This document shows positions 34,703-46,915 of a DNA stretch of 64,000 bases, one piece after another. Positions within the stretch are counted from its first letter, which is position 1; every line of letters begins with the position of its first letter. The position numbers were made by a program, and so were the translations under genes. The notes under the pieces were generated by a model that ran no database searches, was not told where the DNA came from, and saw only the letters and a program-made list of their open reading frames with translations. The stretch is taken from positions 14,201,646-14,265,645 of the forward strand of contig NC_052399.1 in the NCBI RefSeq assembly GCF_009389715.1, read 5' to 3'. Source of the DNA: Phoenix dactylifera (lineage: Eukaryota; Streptophyta; Magnoliopsida; Arecales; Arecaceae).

Positions 34703-35407
34703 ATGGCTCAAGGAAGAGGCACCACCAGTAGCACGGTGGCTCTTGGGTTGGTATTGATTTGCCTGTTTGTTTGTCAATTTGAGATAATCGAATCGAAGGA
34801 ATACATTGTTGGAGATGCCCTCGGCTGGACCTTCGGCGTCGCCAATTGGCCCAACGGCAAGAACTTTCAGGCAGGCGATGTGCTTGGTATACTTCTTTTC
34901 TCTTTCCATTTCATGAGAAATCTCTATTCAGAATGGATAAGGTCTTTGTGGACACTGTATATATAGGGACTTAACTATGACTAGAAATGTTCTCTAGTTG
35001 TTTGACAGGCTTAGTTGCTTAGTTAAGTTTCTCAGTATCTGTTCAGGCTCTGCGCCTTGACATGCAAGATGTTACCTTTTCTTCTGAGAAGAAAAGAGAC
35101 ATTCTACTGCATGCAAAAAAGTATTTGCATAGTTGTTCAAATAAAGTAGATAACTGCATATTTGTTTTAACTATGGCAAAACGCTTGTATTCTTTGATTT
35201 AATCCAGTTTTCAGATACGATCCTCAAGCCCATAACGTGGTGGCGGTCGATGCTGCTGGATACAATAGCTGTAAAGTTGGATTAAACTCCAAAGTCTACG
35301 ACTCTGGAAACGATCGGATCTCACTGCAGAAAGGAGCCAACTACTTCTTCTGCAGCTTTGCAAACCATTGCCAGATGAATTTGAAGATTGCAGTAAAAGC
35401 AGCATAG
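34703..35407 (+). CDS. Plantacyanin (basic blue copper protein), axial Met replaced
   Basis: Exons 34703-34886 and 35208-35407 give a 127-residue precursor. The GT-AG intron sits after GDVL, where plantacyanin genes usually have it. A secretion signal (residues about 1-31, hydrophobic core ALGLVLICLFVC) leads to a single cupredoxin domain, presumably a cell-wall or extracellular electron-transfer or signalling protein. Copper ligands His70, Cys110 and His115 are present, and Cys83-Cys116 can form the usual disulfide. The axial position, normally Met in HCQSGM, is Leu120 here (HCQMNL), with a Met two residues earlier. An AATAAA at 35501 is a likely polyadenylation signal. The start at 34703 matches the paralogue at 53721 (both begin MAQG). 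The function of plantacyanins is linked to pollen-pistil signalling in other plants. Confidence 0.92.
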
Positions 35408-36373
35408 TTATTGAATCGATCGACAGTTTCCTCCTACCATGTAATTGGAACATAGCCCTATTTGTCAAGAACAAATGGGTTATTTATCTGAATAATGATC
35501 AATAAAGTCAGATGTTGGCATACATCAATTGTCTAGATCTCTTATATTGCCTCACAAAGTTTAGTACTCCATGCAGCTATACCTTCACATAAATGTGAAA
35601 TGCGACCAAGATAATAAGACATGGCGAGTTATACGTACTGAATATTTTTCTTTGTAAGAATTGCAGTCGGCATGGAATAATGTTTTAGTTGATTAAACCA
35701 TGGTAGCTAAGGGAAGCTATTTCTGCATTGTTATGTAAATGATTTGACGGATCAAAGAGATTGGAAGAGGACCAGTTGCCTGTAATGATGAGCTATACAA
35801 CGAGTGTCACTCTCTCCCAGTACCTCAAACCTCCCCTGGATCTGAGGCAGATTGGATCGACACTAGGGAGCTACACTGAAGAAGGCATAACATGCACTCA
35901 AATTCTATTGAAATTAAAAGGAACATTCCAAGAATCTATACTTTCTAGCCTATGACCCTCATTACTCAAAACTTTGACAAGACTGCTGCATCGAGGATCT
36001 ACTTCTTTTCTTTTCTAATTATACGCAGCCTGCAATTGAACATGCCCCAAATTTAGCCCAAGCCTGACTTTAAGCTCGGTCGGCCTGATAAACGCCAAGC
36101 CGGCACGGGCTCATCCCAGTCCCGTGTCTCGCCAAACCCCTAAAAACGTTGCACCGTCCATTTCAGTGGCTAATGCGGACAAAACCAGAAGTTCGGTACC
36201 ATGGAAAAGGCCAGAAGTAATGGTGTACGCTCACGAGAGCCATGTTCGATGACCTCTAGTTTTTGGTATCTTTCTAACTGGAGAAAAATATACCTTTCTT
36301 TAGAAAAAGAAGAGGAAGGGAGCATTGCCTAATCCCGCTGCGTTGCCCGAGGTTTCTATGCTGCGCTCCCAAA
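35408..36373. other. Intergenic region between plantacyanin and its decayed copy
   Basis: The 3' untranslated region of the plantacyanin gene, followed by sequence with no recognisable gene. Confidence 0.5.
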
Positions 36374-36840
36374 ATGGCTGTGGGAATAGCAACATCTTTT
36401 CCTGGGATGGCATTGATTTGCTTGTTCCTCTTTTACCACTTGGAGACGGCCTAGTCTGAAGGGCAAGTGACCTTTTTATGCAGCTGACGTGCTTGGCATG
36501 TAAATCCCCTTTCTCCTTCAATTATCTATATTTATTTCCCCTGCCATCTTTCGGAAAAACTCTCTGTATGGGTACGGGTTTGGTGACGTCTCGCTCAACA
36601 AGCTAACTGTGGCTCAGAATTCTTTCGTTTTTAATTTGAGATTAGGATTGGAGGCCTACCTTGAAGGAAAAGAGGCAGTCATGGGCTTGGGTGAGACCCT
36701 TTTGTTGATCTCTCTCTGTGTACCAACGGCCTAGTGTTTATGTATTTGGTCTAATCTAGTTTTCAAGTTTAGTCTCCAATTTCACGACATGGTCATGGTA
36801 GCCGCTGTTGGATGTACAAGCTATAGCAATTCAACTCTTA
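36374..36840 (+). pseudogene. Decayed plantacyanin copy
   Basis: An ATG at 36374 opens a signal-peptide-like run (GMALICLFLFYHLETA) resembling those of the plantacyanins, and a stop follows at once. Most of the rest of exon 1 is missing, but its end is recognisable as GCTGACGTGCTTGG before a former donor. The start of exon 2 survives at 36760 as VFKFSLQFHDMVMVAAVG, parallel to VFRYDPQAHNVVAVDAAG in the intact gene and keeping its first copper-ligand His. The Cys-His-Met end is gone. This is a host-gene pseudogene in the same orientation as its intact neighbour, so it is probably an old tandem duplicate. Confidence 0.75.
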
Positions 36841-38567
36841 TTTAATAAGTTGCAAGCTTCTTTTACCTAAAAAAGCTCCAAGCCTGCAATAATAATTAAA
36901 CAAATGAGCATACTTGGATGACCAATCCATGACTAGAAAAGGCTCGTCCAACAATTTGATAGGTATCAACAAAAAATATGGGGAACTTTTTCCCTCTCCT
37001 TTTCTTCTAAAAGAAAATTCAATGAAATATCACGAAAGAGCAACAAATGCCAAGTCAAATAAAATCTTACTTCGCTGCATTAACTAAATTACTCTTATAA
37101 TAAATTCTTATGTTTTCCGGAATTCTTCCAATCTAAATCTAAATATAAATACCGTTGGTGAATCGACTCGGTCAAGGAAGATCAGCTGCACTTTGCAACA
37201 CTCGATGCCCATTCTCCCCTTCCAATCAAGAAAAAGCTTCATTCTCCCAAACTAATCCTTAAAGCCCAACCACAGCCATCGAATGCCACGCCGCTTTAGT
37301 CCATTAAAAGTTTAAAACCTTGCAACCATGTGAAGGTGGACGCCCTCCGCTTTTTACACGTGCCAACCACAGCAGTGAAACTCTTGCAAAACAATGTGCG
37401 CAGAAACCGGCAGGGAACCGTGAGTCGGTTTGGAAGTTAATGGGTTCGGCTGCCGAAGCTCCCTTTCTACTTTGGTGACGGGAAGTATGAGCACAGACAG
37501 GAGGAAAGCGAGCCACCCCGTGAGCTGATTCCAATGGCCCGTGACACTGGGGCATCGCTTCTCCCTATCCTCGTCCCAGTAAAAAAAAAAAAGGTTTCCA
37601 GTCTAAAGTATATTGTCCTGCCGGAACCATTTAAGTAGAACCACAAATTGTTCATGGTCCAAACCATCATCATCTTCGAACCGTAGCATCAGAAACCGTA
37701 ACGTCATTCCGTGATGTAAGTGAAGCTTTTCTTTGTCAGCAGTGACTTTCACCATAAAATGTTACGGACGTAGAGATGGGATGATATAATTTAAGTTGGC
37801 AACTAGTTGTATGCATGGACATACAGGGGAGCTGAGCCTGATCCTAAGTTCATGATTCCTGGACCACTTGAGCTCTAGGGGGAGTCAGGACAAGGCTCAT
37901 GGACCCTTGCTGGTTGGCACAAGGCTCGATGGGGCCGTGGTGCAGGTCCACCATAAATACACTACCTTGCCATTCAAGTGCACCGTCTCCCCCAAAAGGA
38001 AAGTAAAGAAAGTGAGTTAAGAAGCCAGCTCGTTTGACTAGCTAGTCGACAGCATGGTAGCCCCCACCATATGCTCAGAGAAAGAGAGAAAAGAATGAGT
38101 TTCGTCGTCAGCTGGCCTTAAGGCCCTTAACTTGCGTAAGTGTGCATGGGGACAAAGGTTCTTAGTATTAATTGGTGTATAGCTGTGAATAGACGCAGTG
38201 AGTTGCCGCTGCTTCATGTCCACCTGTGATCAAGTTGTCGAAGCAAATAAATACTTTTCAGCGAGGAAAGACTTGTAGAATGGAATGGATCGATAATGCC
38301 AGTCCAAAATTTAGAATAAATACTAAATAAAAATAAAAAAATATTGATTTTTTTTCAGCAAGAAGCAGTCCAACTCTTATTCTCTTTTTTTTTTGGTAAA
38401 AACTCTTATTCTCTTCGCAAAATGGAAGAAGACTGTGCAAGCACTATCCTGCAAGTGATTTCCTTTACGTCTATACTATCACATCAGCAAACCCTTCATC
38501 GGAATCACCAACTCTTGTATTGTTATTGAACGAAGTTACGGTATTTTAATTTTGACTGGTAGAGACA
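36841..38567. other. Intergenic region
   Basis: No convincing gene. A CCATAAATACAC motif near 37950 looks TATA-like, but no coding frame follows it. The right end is the 3' flank of the leftward oxidase gene. Confidence 0.5.
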
Positions 38568-40220
38568 TCACTGTATCTGGGCCCAAACGCCTTCGCTTGG
38601 AATCCCTCCATTGACGACGAACACCATGTAATAGCCGGAAGGCGCCAAGATGCCGGACGCCGGCGCCACAGCCGTCACTTCGTACGAACCGTTGTTGCCT
38701 GCAGCTAACGCCTTCCCCGTCTCCAGAATCAGCAGCCTCTGGTTCATCGAGAACGCGTGCGTCGAAAATGCCGGCGCCGCCATCGTCACCGAAACTCCGC
38801 CACCGCTTATTGCCGCCACCGCGAATCTCAGAGTGAACTGTTTCCCATAATTCAGCGAAATTGGGGATGATGAATTGTCAATTTTTGGCCGTGAATTCGA
38901 GCTCCCCGAGGTCAAGTATTCGGGTGAGAATGCCTCCAGGCTGAGCTCTGTCGGGAACTCGACACCGGTAAAGTTGTAGTAGACGTGGGGATTGCTCCCG
39001 CCGACGAGTACCCGCCCGTCGCGGAGCAAAATGGCGGACGAGTGATACAGCCTGGGGATTTTCGATGGATTCTGGACTTGGAAACGGGCTCCTGCCGGGC
39101 TCTCTGGGCTGTACACGACCGGCGTCAGGACCGGTTCGTGGCCCAGCTCCCACCCGGCGGCCCCCGCCGCCGCGCCATTAATGAGAAGCACTTCACCGGT
39201 GGGGAGCAGGATCATGTCCCCCATCACCCGCGGCGTAGACATTGTCTCCACGGACCACGACGGCGATTGGTCCGTGATCTTGATCCTGCCGCAGGTCTTC
39301 AGTGCTTGCATGTAGTTTTTGACGTCCCGCGCGCTGGTGTACGAACCTACCGGGGCTCCGCCGCATACCAGCACTTCGGCTTCCGTCGCTGACGGCTTTA
39401 ATGGCAGAAGAACTGATGACCCGGAGCTCGGGTAGTTCCTCGGGTCCCCGCCGGGCATCTCTGGATAAGTCCTGACGATGGCGTTCCTGGTGTAGTCAAG
39501 CAGGATGGCCCGGTTGTTGGCGAAGATGAAGAGGTTGCCGTCGACGTTGAGGTGGACGAAGGGGTAGAGATTGTCCTCCACGTCGTCCTTGGTGTTTTGG
39601 AGGAATGGGAGAGGGAAGGTGGTGAGGTCGGAGGGATTGGGTTTGGGATGGAATTCGTAGTTGAATTGCCTGCGGCCACCGACGATGATGGCGCGGCCGT
39701 CGGGGAGGATTTGGTTGGTGGCGTACCAGCGGCGGGCCGCGAGGCCTTGCGGGACCTCGGACCAGTCACAGCTGCCGTCATCGCAGGGGACGAAGGTGCG
39801 GACTGCGCGGTCGCCGTCGTTCCAGCCGCCGGTCTGGATGAGGCGGCCGTCGGGGGCGACGGCGCCGGAGGAGCACCATGAGTCGGTGAGGATCATGAGT
39901 GGCCGGAAAGTGTTGGTGGCGACGTCGTACTCGGCGGAGTGGGCGGTGCAGTCGATCTTGATTACTTTCTCGTTGGGGTCGTTGCGGCACTTGCCGTTGG
40001 GGAGGGAGAGGTTGGAGAGGCCGAAGTCGGTCCGGTCGAAGATGACAACGCGGTCGTTGTGGAGGAGCTGCATGTGCATCGCCGACACGCCAATGCTGCG
40101 GTGCAGGAGGTCCCACCGCCCGCCGCCAGCCGCGGCGGAGTTGGTCGACGCAGCTAGGAGGAGGAAGAGAAGGAGAGGAAAGTGGACTGGAATTGGCTTC
40201 ATCTCGAAACACTTGGACAC
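38568..40220 (-). CDS. Glyoxal/galactose-oxidase-like aldehyde oxidase (GLOX family)
   Basis: An intronless gene for a 550-residue secreted copper-radical oxidase (glyoxal oxidase N-terminal domain followed by a DUF1929-type domain). Such enzymes oxidise aldehydes or primary alcohols and release hydrogen peroxide in the apoplast; plant members act in pollen and wall development. A signal peptide covers about residues 1-32 (PVHFPLLLFLLLAAS). All active-site residues of the family can be placed: Cys116 in DSWCSSG and Tyr166 in RRWYATN (the cross-linked radical pair), Tyr392-His393 in LYHSSA, and His488 in FSTHAFSMNQR. Length is normal. The first ATG is at 40220; a second at 40202 directly precedes the signal peptide and may be the real start. 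The gene is GC-rich. It lies between the plantacyanin pseudogene and a retroelement remnant. Confidence 0.94.
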   Translation of the reverse strand: MSKCFEMKPIPVHFPLLLFLLLAASTNSAAAGGGRWDLLHRSIGVSAMHMQLLHNDRVVIFDRTDFGLSNLSLPNGKCRNDPNEKVIKIDCTAHSAEYDVATNTFRPLMILTDSWCSSGAVAPDGRLIQTGGWNDGDRAVRTFVPCDDGSCDWSEVPQGLAARRWYATNQILPDGRAIIVGGRRQFNYEFHPKPNPSDLTTFPLPFLQNTKDDVEDNLYPFVHLNVDGNLFIFANNRAILLDYTRNAIVRTYPEMPGGDPRNYPSSGSSVLLPLKPSATEAEVLVCGGAPVGSYTSARDVKNYMQALKTCGRIKITDQSPSWSVETMSTPRVMGDMILLPTGEVLLINGAAAGAAGWELGHEPVLTPVVYSPESPAGARFQVQNPSKIPRLYHSSAILLRDGRVLVGGSNPHVYYNFTGVEFPTELSLEAFSPEYLTSGSSNSRPKIDNSSSPISLNYGKQFTLRFAVAAISGGGVSVTMAAPAFSTHAFSMNQRLLILETGKALAAGNNGSYEVTAVAPASGILAPSGYYMVFVVNGGIPSEGVWAQIQ

Positions 40221-40297
40221 TGGAGTCTGGACTATTGCCAGGGAGAGGAGTGCGTTGGTGAGTTTGAGGGTGCGGTGAGAGCTTTATCCCTTATTCC

Positions 40298-40305
40298 CTT
40301 TTATA
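40298..40305 (-). promoter_or_regulatory. TATA box of the GLOX gene
   Basis: Minus-strand TATAAAAG lies 78 bases upstream of the first ATG at 40220. Confidence 0.65.
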
Positions 40306-40690
40306 ATGTTTTGGCAGGCAGAGAGAGACAGATTGGGACACATGCATGGAATAAGAGCCATATACGTGGGTGGACAAACTGGAAAGGGGAGAGGCCTCAT
40401 TTTGGGATATTCGATGGCTTGGGCGGCCGTTCATGTTTCTTTAGGGTCATTGGATAACGCATCACAGCTCCGAACAATCACCAATTAGAATGTCTGATGG
40501 CAAGGAAGACAAAGGAGCCACCTGGGCACAAGGTTCTCTCTGCGATGGAGATGGACGGTGGATGGTCCATGCAGACTTGTTTTCTACTTCCCTACTTTCG
40601 CTGCACCTCACTCGAAAGGTGCCAGCCTCAAGCGTGTTGAACGCTTTAATAATTTAGACTTTTTTTTTTTTTTGTGGGAATTGCAGCATT

Positions 40691-41350
40691 TCATGTCACT
40701 CTAACGTGTGTATAATCTGCCAAATCGGAAGAAAGTAAACAGTACAAGGGTGAAGGTATCTCTGATACAGACGTCCAGCTAACCTCTTTGATGTGCTGAG
40801 CAACAAATGAGACGACCCAGTCAGTTGCTTTGTTCGCCTCTCGAAATATATGGCCCACCTGGAAGGAAGCCAAATCTCGAATCAATCTGCATATCTTTCG
40901 GAGCAGAGGGTGACCAGCTCCATGTCTATCCACACATCGGATCCAATCAATCACCATGGAGAAATCCTTCTCGAAGTATACCATGTCCACACCCAGCACG
41001 CGCCTCGCATAAGAAATACCCTCCCAAACTGCCCGAAGCTCCGCCACCACCGGAGTGAGACCAGGCATGCTCCTACCACCCGCTGCAATCAACCACCCCT
41101 AGTAGTTTTTGATAACGAAGCCCACCCCTCCGGCTACTCCATTCGTCGACATACCACCGTCAAAGTTCACTTTAAGGTAGCCAGGGGTTGGAGGTACCCA
41201 AGAGAAGAGAGCAAATCTGGGCGCTGTGACAGCTGAATAGTTACCCCAAATGTCCCTAGCCATCCTTGAAGCGAACATTGCGGCAGCCGATATGACTTTC
41301 GCAGCATGATACATAACTCTGTCTACCACACCCACCGGGTTTGCTAACAC
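40691..41350 (-). pseudogene. RNase H-like domain of a LINE-type retroelement, remnant
   Basis: On the minus strand an RVT_3-type RNase H domain is readable. KVNFDGGMSTNG carries the first Asp, AELRAVWEG the Glu, a central acidic FSMVIDW follows, and FREANKATDW carries the last Asp. One in-frame TAG (41099-41101) splits it after FVIKNY. No reverse transcriptase lies beside it. Such isolated plant RNase H domains mostly come from LINEs, but a decayed host RNase H-like gene is possible. Its right end abuts a dispersed repeat at 41352. Confidence 0.7.
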
Positions 41351-41351
41351 C

Positions 41352-41505
41352 TCATGACCTCATCTAAAATAGCTAGTCGGAAGATATTTTTTGAATTGTT
41401 TAGTCCTGTATAAATATCTAAGATCTCTTCACCGAATAATTAATATAAAACTAAATATACGTCCATATAGATCCTCACATACCTTCTCGTTCAAACATTA
41501 ACGTC
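41352..41505. repeat. Dispersed repeat, copy 1
   Basis: The sequence from CATCTAAAATAGCTAGTCGG to about TTCTCGTTCAAAC matches 55617-55760 (for example CTAGTCGGAAGATATT, then a GCGAATAA/CCGAATAA stretch, then CTCACATAC). It probably belongs to a transposon family in which a TGGTATCAGAGC-like site is found (see 55614-56031). Confidence 0.65.
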
Positions 41506-44500
41506 TCCACATGTCCCATGTTCTTTCTCGGTCTTTTGTTCCATCGAGAGAAGGGTTCCCTTCTTTTCATTTTGGACCGACCAGAAGCTGTTAGTTGTGG
41601 CTTTATTCATTTATTAATTAACTTGAATGTTGCAATGTTTGCTTGCTTTAGGGGAAGAACCGAGAAATTTCGGAGAAACGTCATCTTGTTCTCAAGTTTC
41701 TTCCTTTTGCAGTTCTAAGCCTTTCCCTTTTGTCAGTTCAAGTTGCTAAAGGAGGAGAAACCAACGGAGAAAACAAGTAGGCCATGAAGACTTCCCACGT
41801 ACGCTCTTGGATGTTTTTAATGGAGGAAAAACTGGCAGGGTAAGGTGGCACCTGACAACACTGATTAGGATTGTTAGAATAGATGGCAAGTCATCTCCAT
41901 GACTCCATGGGAGCAAAACAGATTTTCTTGCTGTTTAAAGTTAAAAATCTTTGAATTACTTAACATAAAAAAATATGGACATGTTAAGATTGAATTTGGC
42001 AAATTTCACATATAAAGAATATGACTATGTGGTGATCCATTGGGGTGATCGGCCTCAAACCAAATCCGAACAATGGATCAACTACGTATTGCCTAACACT
42101 AACTTGATTGTTGAAAATGATCAGGCTAAACAATTTGAGTCCACCTTCGCTAGGTCGAGTTATTTGTTTCAGTTAAGCTTCAAATGTGGTATGTGTGAAT
42201 TTTATTGGTCATTTGACTATCTTATAATTCAATATTTACATATGCTAATACCCACTCGATCGGATCTTGTTTACCAACCTCTCTTGGTCATTTTCATAAT
42301 GCCATGTTTCGAGCTAGATCACCAACCTCATTTCTTCCTTTATCATTCTCACATCTATGGTCCTCTCGAGTATTGATGTTGATTTGAGCGCATGTATTCA
42401 GTGTTCAGTGTCTAAATCATTTTTCCAACATTGCAAGGATGGAATAGAACTGTCAATATGACGTGCAATTTTTGAGACTATAAAATGATGAAAAGGTGCA
42501 ATTAGATTATATTTTTCAGCGAAAAAGAAAAAAAAAATATGCTACACCACATGTTACATCTTTCCCTAGGATACTAGCACCCAATGGCATTGTATTCTAT
42601 CATGTTGTGTGCAATTATAGCTATTCTATCTAGGATACTAGCACATTTTTCCTAATTGATTTTGAGTCTGACATGACATTGCACTCTTATCATCTAGGGT
42701 TCGCCTAATGGCTATTGCAAATATGACAAGAATGTTTTCTTTTTTTTAAAAAAAAAGCAAAAAAATAAAGAAAGAGTACTATAGCGCTCTACTCTATTTA
42801 TGTCCTCGCTTCTCGTCCGACGTGACACTGACATGTCACTTGATGAATTCCTATCAAATTACTAATTTTTGCCAACTCACCTCTGAATTGCACCATTCCT
42901 CTGCGATCACTAGGAGTAGAGCAAATAAGTTTGGGTGACACATATAGCAATAATCATGAGAAAAACAAATTAACAATATTAAGAATATTTTGTCTAAAAA
43001 TTACTATATTTTTATTTTATAAAAATATTATAAAAAATAATTTATTAGAATAAAATCAGGAGATTGAAAAAAAAATTGTCTGGATCAAAGCATGCGATAT
43101 ACATTGTCCTAAGAACATAATTTGCTCTCTATATACCGGTTTGCAGCGATCTCGTCCTCAAGATCCTACAATCTGGCTCAGCCCGATCTTTCTCTAACGA
43201 GCATGATCACTGTAGAGGCTTGACCCAATCGACTCCTTCAGTTGCTTAGAAAATAAAAAAAAGATAAAAAACAGAAAGTTGAAGGATGGAAAAATACTTT
43301 ATCTATGGAAGAAATTCTCGGAGGATGGAGTACCAGTAAGAGAGAGAGATTGGATTGGATATTGTTTTACCAGTAACAAACTCTATAACACTAATCACGA
43401 GAAAAGCAAGTTGACAATAATGCAATTTGTACTTGATAAAGAGACTATATAATCATGGATGTTTACCAAAAAAAAAATAATTATAGATAAAGAATTGTAT
43501 CGAATAATCATAGATAAAGATGCAGATGATACTTATTTGGAAGGGCGGACAGCTTGTTCCCTAGTAGGTTAGAGATTTTAGCCACCCATCCATTTTTTTG
43601 GGATTATAGATTTTAAAATAGATGGAAGGTCCTCGATGATAATTTCGAGCAACTTCATTCATTAATCCAAGCAATTGACGTACACTTACTTCATGCAAAT
43701 TAAGAGGAATACTTTCTTTTTTATAAAAACGGTTTTTTTTGGCAATGGATTATATAAAAGGGGGTAGTCCTTTCTCAAATATTTTAATCTCTCAGGATCA
43801 TGGTGAAGATGGTATTAGATCCCGAGACAAAAACAATATATAGGGCTCATCCAGTTTTAGATTTTGTGCTATGCTCATAATCAGTCTACAAGACCAAAGG
43901 TAAAGTAACTCATACGTGTAAGAAAATATAAAAATATATAAATAAATCTATCTCATTCTTGTTTAAGCTTTTAGGATAATTGGTGATTTCAATCTAGTAT
44001 CAGAGCTTAAGCTTTTAGGATAATTCGTGATTTCAATAAAACAAACATCACACCATCATGATGGTCCGTCTCCAAGATAAAGTACATGTAAAATGTAGAC
44101 ACGGTCTTCTGCAATGTGGGTTCGGTTGTACATCTACTCATCTTGTGGACCATACTCATTGCTAGGTAGGCTCGTCATACCTAAAATTTTAGCCAATTTG
44201 CCCTACTTCTAATAACATAGTGTATATATGGTTTACTTTGAGCTTGATCCAACATTAAAAAGAACTAAGCGAAACCCAAAATAAATAAGCTGGTCCAACT
44301 CACCTCAGATATGATACGTATTCTGGGGCTAATTTAAACATCAAACCCAGCATGCATGTCAAACAATTTTTTTTTTGATTATATGAAACATGAAAAGTAT
44401 AATATATGTATCTATAAAATAAAGATTTGAACCAGTTTTAGCAGGAGTGATAATGAGACCAGCAGGAAGTCGAAGCCAGGCAGAAGCAACGAGCTGTTAA

Positions 44501-46050
44501 GTGATGTCAGGGCAATAGAGAGGGATGCGATGATTATAAGGTAAAAGTAATTTCATAGGGGGGAATGTTTTGTAATGCATGATTATATAACTAAAACTGA
44601 TTTTTCCCCCCTAAGCAAACAAGAAAATAAGACTTTAATTTGAAAGATAGTACCTATTATTTTTTCACTTCTGGCAAAAAAAGAGAGCTCTACATTCACC
44701 TACGCTACGAATGCCACTTGCAGTGAGTACAAGTCTACCTGCACCTTGGTTCATTAAGATAATCAAATTAAAGATAGCCTCAGTTCAAGATATAAGACGA
44801 AAATAAAATCACAAGTGAATCAACTTATTGCGACCCCCATAAGTGGTGTAGTCCTCCAGCCCGGTGCTACTTTACCATATTCCGAATTCAATGGTTTCAA
44901 TAAATTCCCTACAGTAGTTCATCTTAGCTCAGATCTAGAACTACCCTCAACGGTTTGTGTAGCCATAAAATACTATTCTTTGGTTGAGATCTGTTGACTT
45001 TGTATACCATTTCATTGTAGTTATAATAAACGTTGGCAGCTCGAATATATAGGAGATCGTCTTGGACTTCAGGACAGACCACTCCAAAACCCCAATCACG
45101 ACATGGATGAATTTCTCTTTTTTTCGTAAGAAAAAAATAAAAATCTGTCTATGTTTGCTCTTAGGCGCCAAGCACATGAAGATCCATAGAACATGGCATG
45201 AGAGCACTAGTGGGCATATGAATTGAGAATTTTTCACAAAGAAGGATAGATAAGGAAAAACTCTTCGTAATGCAATGTTCAGACAATAGATGGGGAAGCC
45301 CTCTGTTTTGATCCATTGCTCTCACACGGACCATCGCTTTGGGCCCACACAGAAAACCTATCCTCTCATAGGAGCATGTGGCGTAAGTACTATGGATGTA
45401 GAAATTTCCCCTAATCTCTTCTTATTCGTCTATGATTGACACCATGAGAATCATCTACTCGCAGCTATATTATACCAAACTGATCCTCAGGAAAGCTGTA
45501 ATTTATTTATCATTCGCTAGTTTCTCAAGATTTATGTGCATAAAATCTCCATGCAAGACTAACTTAATTATACACCGATCTTTAAGCTGAAGGAAATAAA
45601 TCCAGCCACACCCAAAAAATTCATTGTTCCATCCGCATTTGATTCTTGAAGAGCAATGCTTTAGCTTTGTTTGCTTTTCTTTTTATCTTTCTTTTGGATT
45701 AGTTATTTTCAAGTAGTTGTAAATAGCCCATCATAACTAGTTTTTACTCGGACACGGTATGAGGGGATTTTTACTATTCAATACCAGGGCCGATTCATGG
45801 GTTGACATGCATGCCCGTTTGGGAGTTATTTGGTAACTGGTTTGCTCTTGCCAGTTCTTCTCCCTTTCTTATCCCGTATCTGAAACAGGTCCACGTTCTT
45901 GCAGTTTGAACTTAGCACCCAATCACCAACCGCCACGTTGGTTACCGTTGGCGCCCCTTCCTCACCAATAGCGGTTTCTTCAAGGACGTTGGCTTCTAGG
46001 GCTCGTACCCTCGACTCCTTACTCTCCTAACCTATCTCGTAACACTCGCC
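41506..46050. other. AT-rich intergenic region
   Basis: Long stretch with A/T tracts and no recognised gene. An open frame at 41975-42376 (133 codons) has no domain, signal or neighbouring exon, and its AT-rich codon use resembles the flanks. The last 200 bases are the upstream region of the PLAC8 gene. Confidence 0.5.
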
Positions 46051-46915
46051 ATGGATCCCTCCAAAGCAGAAGAGTATCACACACAGCCTTCTCCTCGGCC
46101 GGCGACCAGTCCACCCCCCTCCACGGCCATTCCAGTAACTACAATTAAGCAAGTCTACCCTCCAACCTGCCCTGCCTCCGCCACCCTTCAGGTCCAATCT
46201 CAATTGCCCACCCCTTGGTCCACTGGCCTCTTCGACTGCTGCGACGACGTTGGCAACTGTATGCAATCCCATGCATCCACATTACCAATGCTTTTATCGG
46301 CATTGTTTTTTCCCCATTATTTACCAGAGTTTATCTCATTTTCAAAACTCTTGCAGGTTGTGTAACCTGCTTCTGTCCATGCGTTACCTTTGGTCAGATT
46401 GCCGAGATCGTCGACAAAGGATCGATCTGTAAGTCCTTTATCATGATCGTTCCTCTTTGTTGAGGCTCGCGTATGTACTTATCTGTCATACTGAATTGCT
46501 GAATGTCTGAAGCATGCGCGGCAAGTGGAGGGTTATATGCGCTGATATTCTGTGTGACTGGGTGCAATTGCCTCTACTCGTGCTTCTACCGATCAAAGAT
46601 GAGAGGGCAGTACTTCCTGGAGGAGAGCCCCTGTGCTGACTGCCTTGTCCACTGCTGCTGCGAGATGTGTGCATTGTGCCAGGAGTATAGAGAACTCAAG
46701 AGCCGTGGGTTCGACTTGCACTCCGGTGTGTGGATTACTGTCTCTCTCTCTATCTCTCTGTGCGTCACTATTTTGTTTGTTTGTAGGGCTGCTTGTTTGA
46801 TGTTTTGGAGTGCTCATTGGTGTATTGGGGTTGGGATTTTGCAGGGTGGGAAGGTAACTTGGGAAGGCAGAGTGCGACCTTACCGCCAGCCGTGGAAGGA
46901 GGCATGAGCCGTTAA
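46051..46915 (+). CDS. PLAC8/PCR family protein (plant cadmium resistance-like)
   Basis: Four exons, 46051-46258, 46357-46428, 46513-46725 and 46845-46915, all GT-AG, encode 187 residues. A proline-rich N-terminus (about 55 residues) precedes the Cys-rich PLAC8 domain. Motif CCVTCFCPC, made across intron 1, fits the family's CCxxxxCPC signature. Then come [12 protein letters not shown], a hydrophobic segment [22 protein letters not shown], and the second cluster [20 protein letters not shown]. The C-terminal part [10 protein letters not shown] is also typical. Members are small plasma-membrane proteins that export or redistribute cadmium and zinc or influence organ size (the FW2.2/CNR relatives). 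Here, the two Cys clusters and membrane segment are intact. Which of these roles applies cannot be decided from sequence. Confidence 0.94.

Noticed and set aside
39398-40278. Several long frames antisense or shifted within the oxidase gene
   Set aside because: They are typical GC-rich shadow frames over the GLOX coding region.
41975-42376. A 133-codon plus-strand frame
   Set aside because: AT-rich composition like the flanks; no signal peptide, domain or exon partner recognised.
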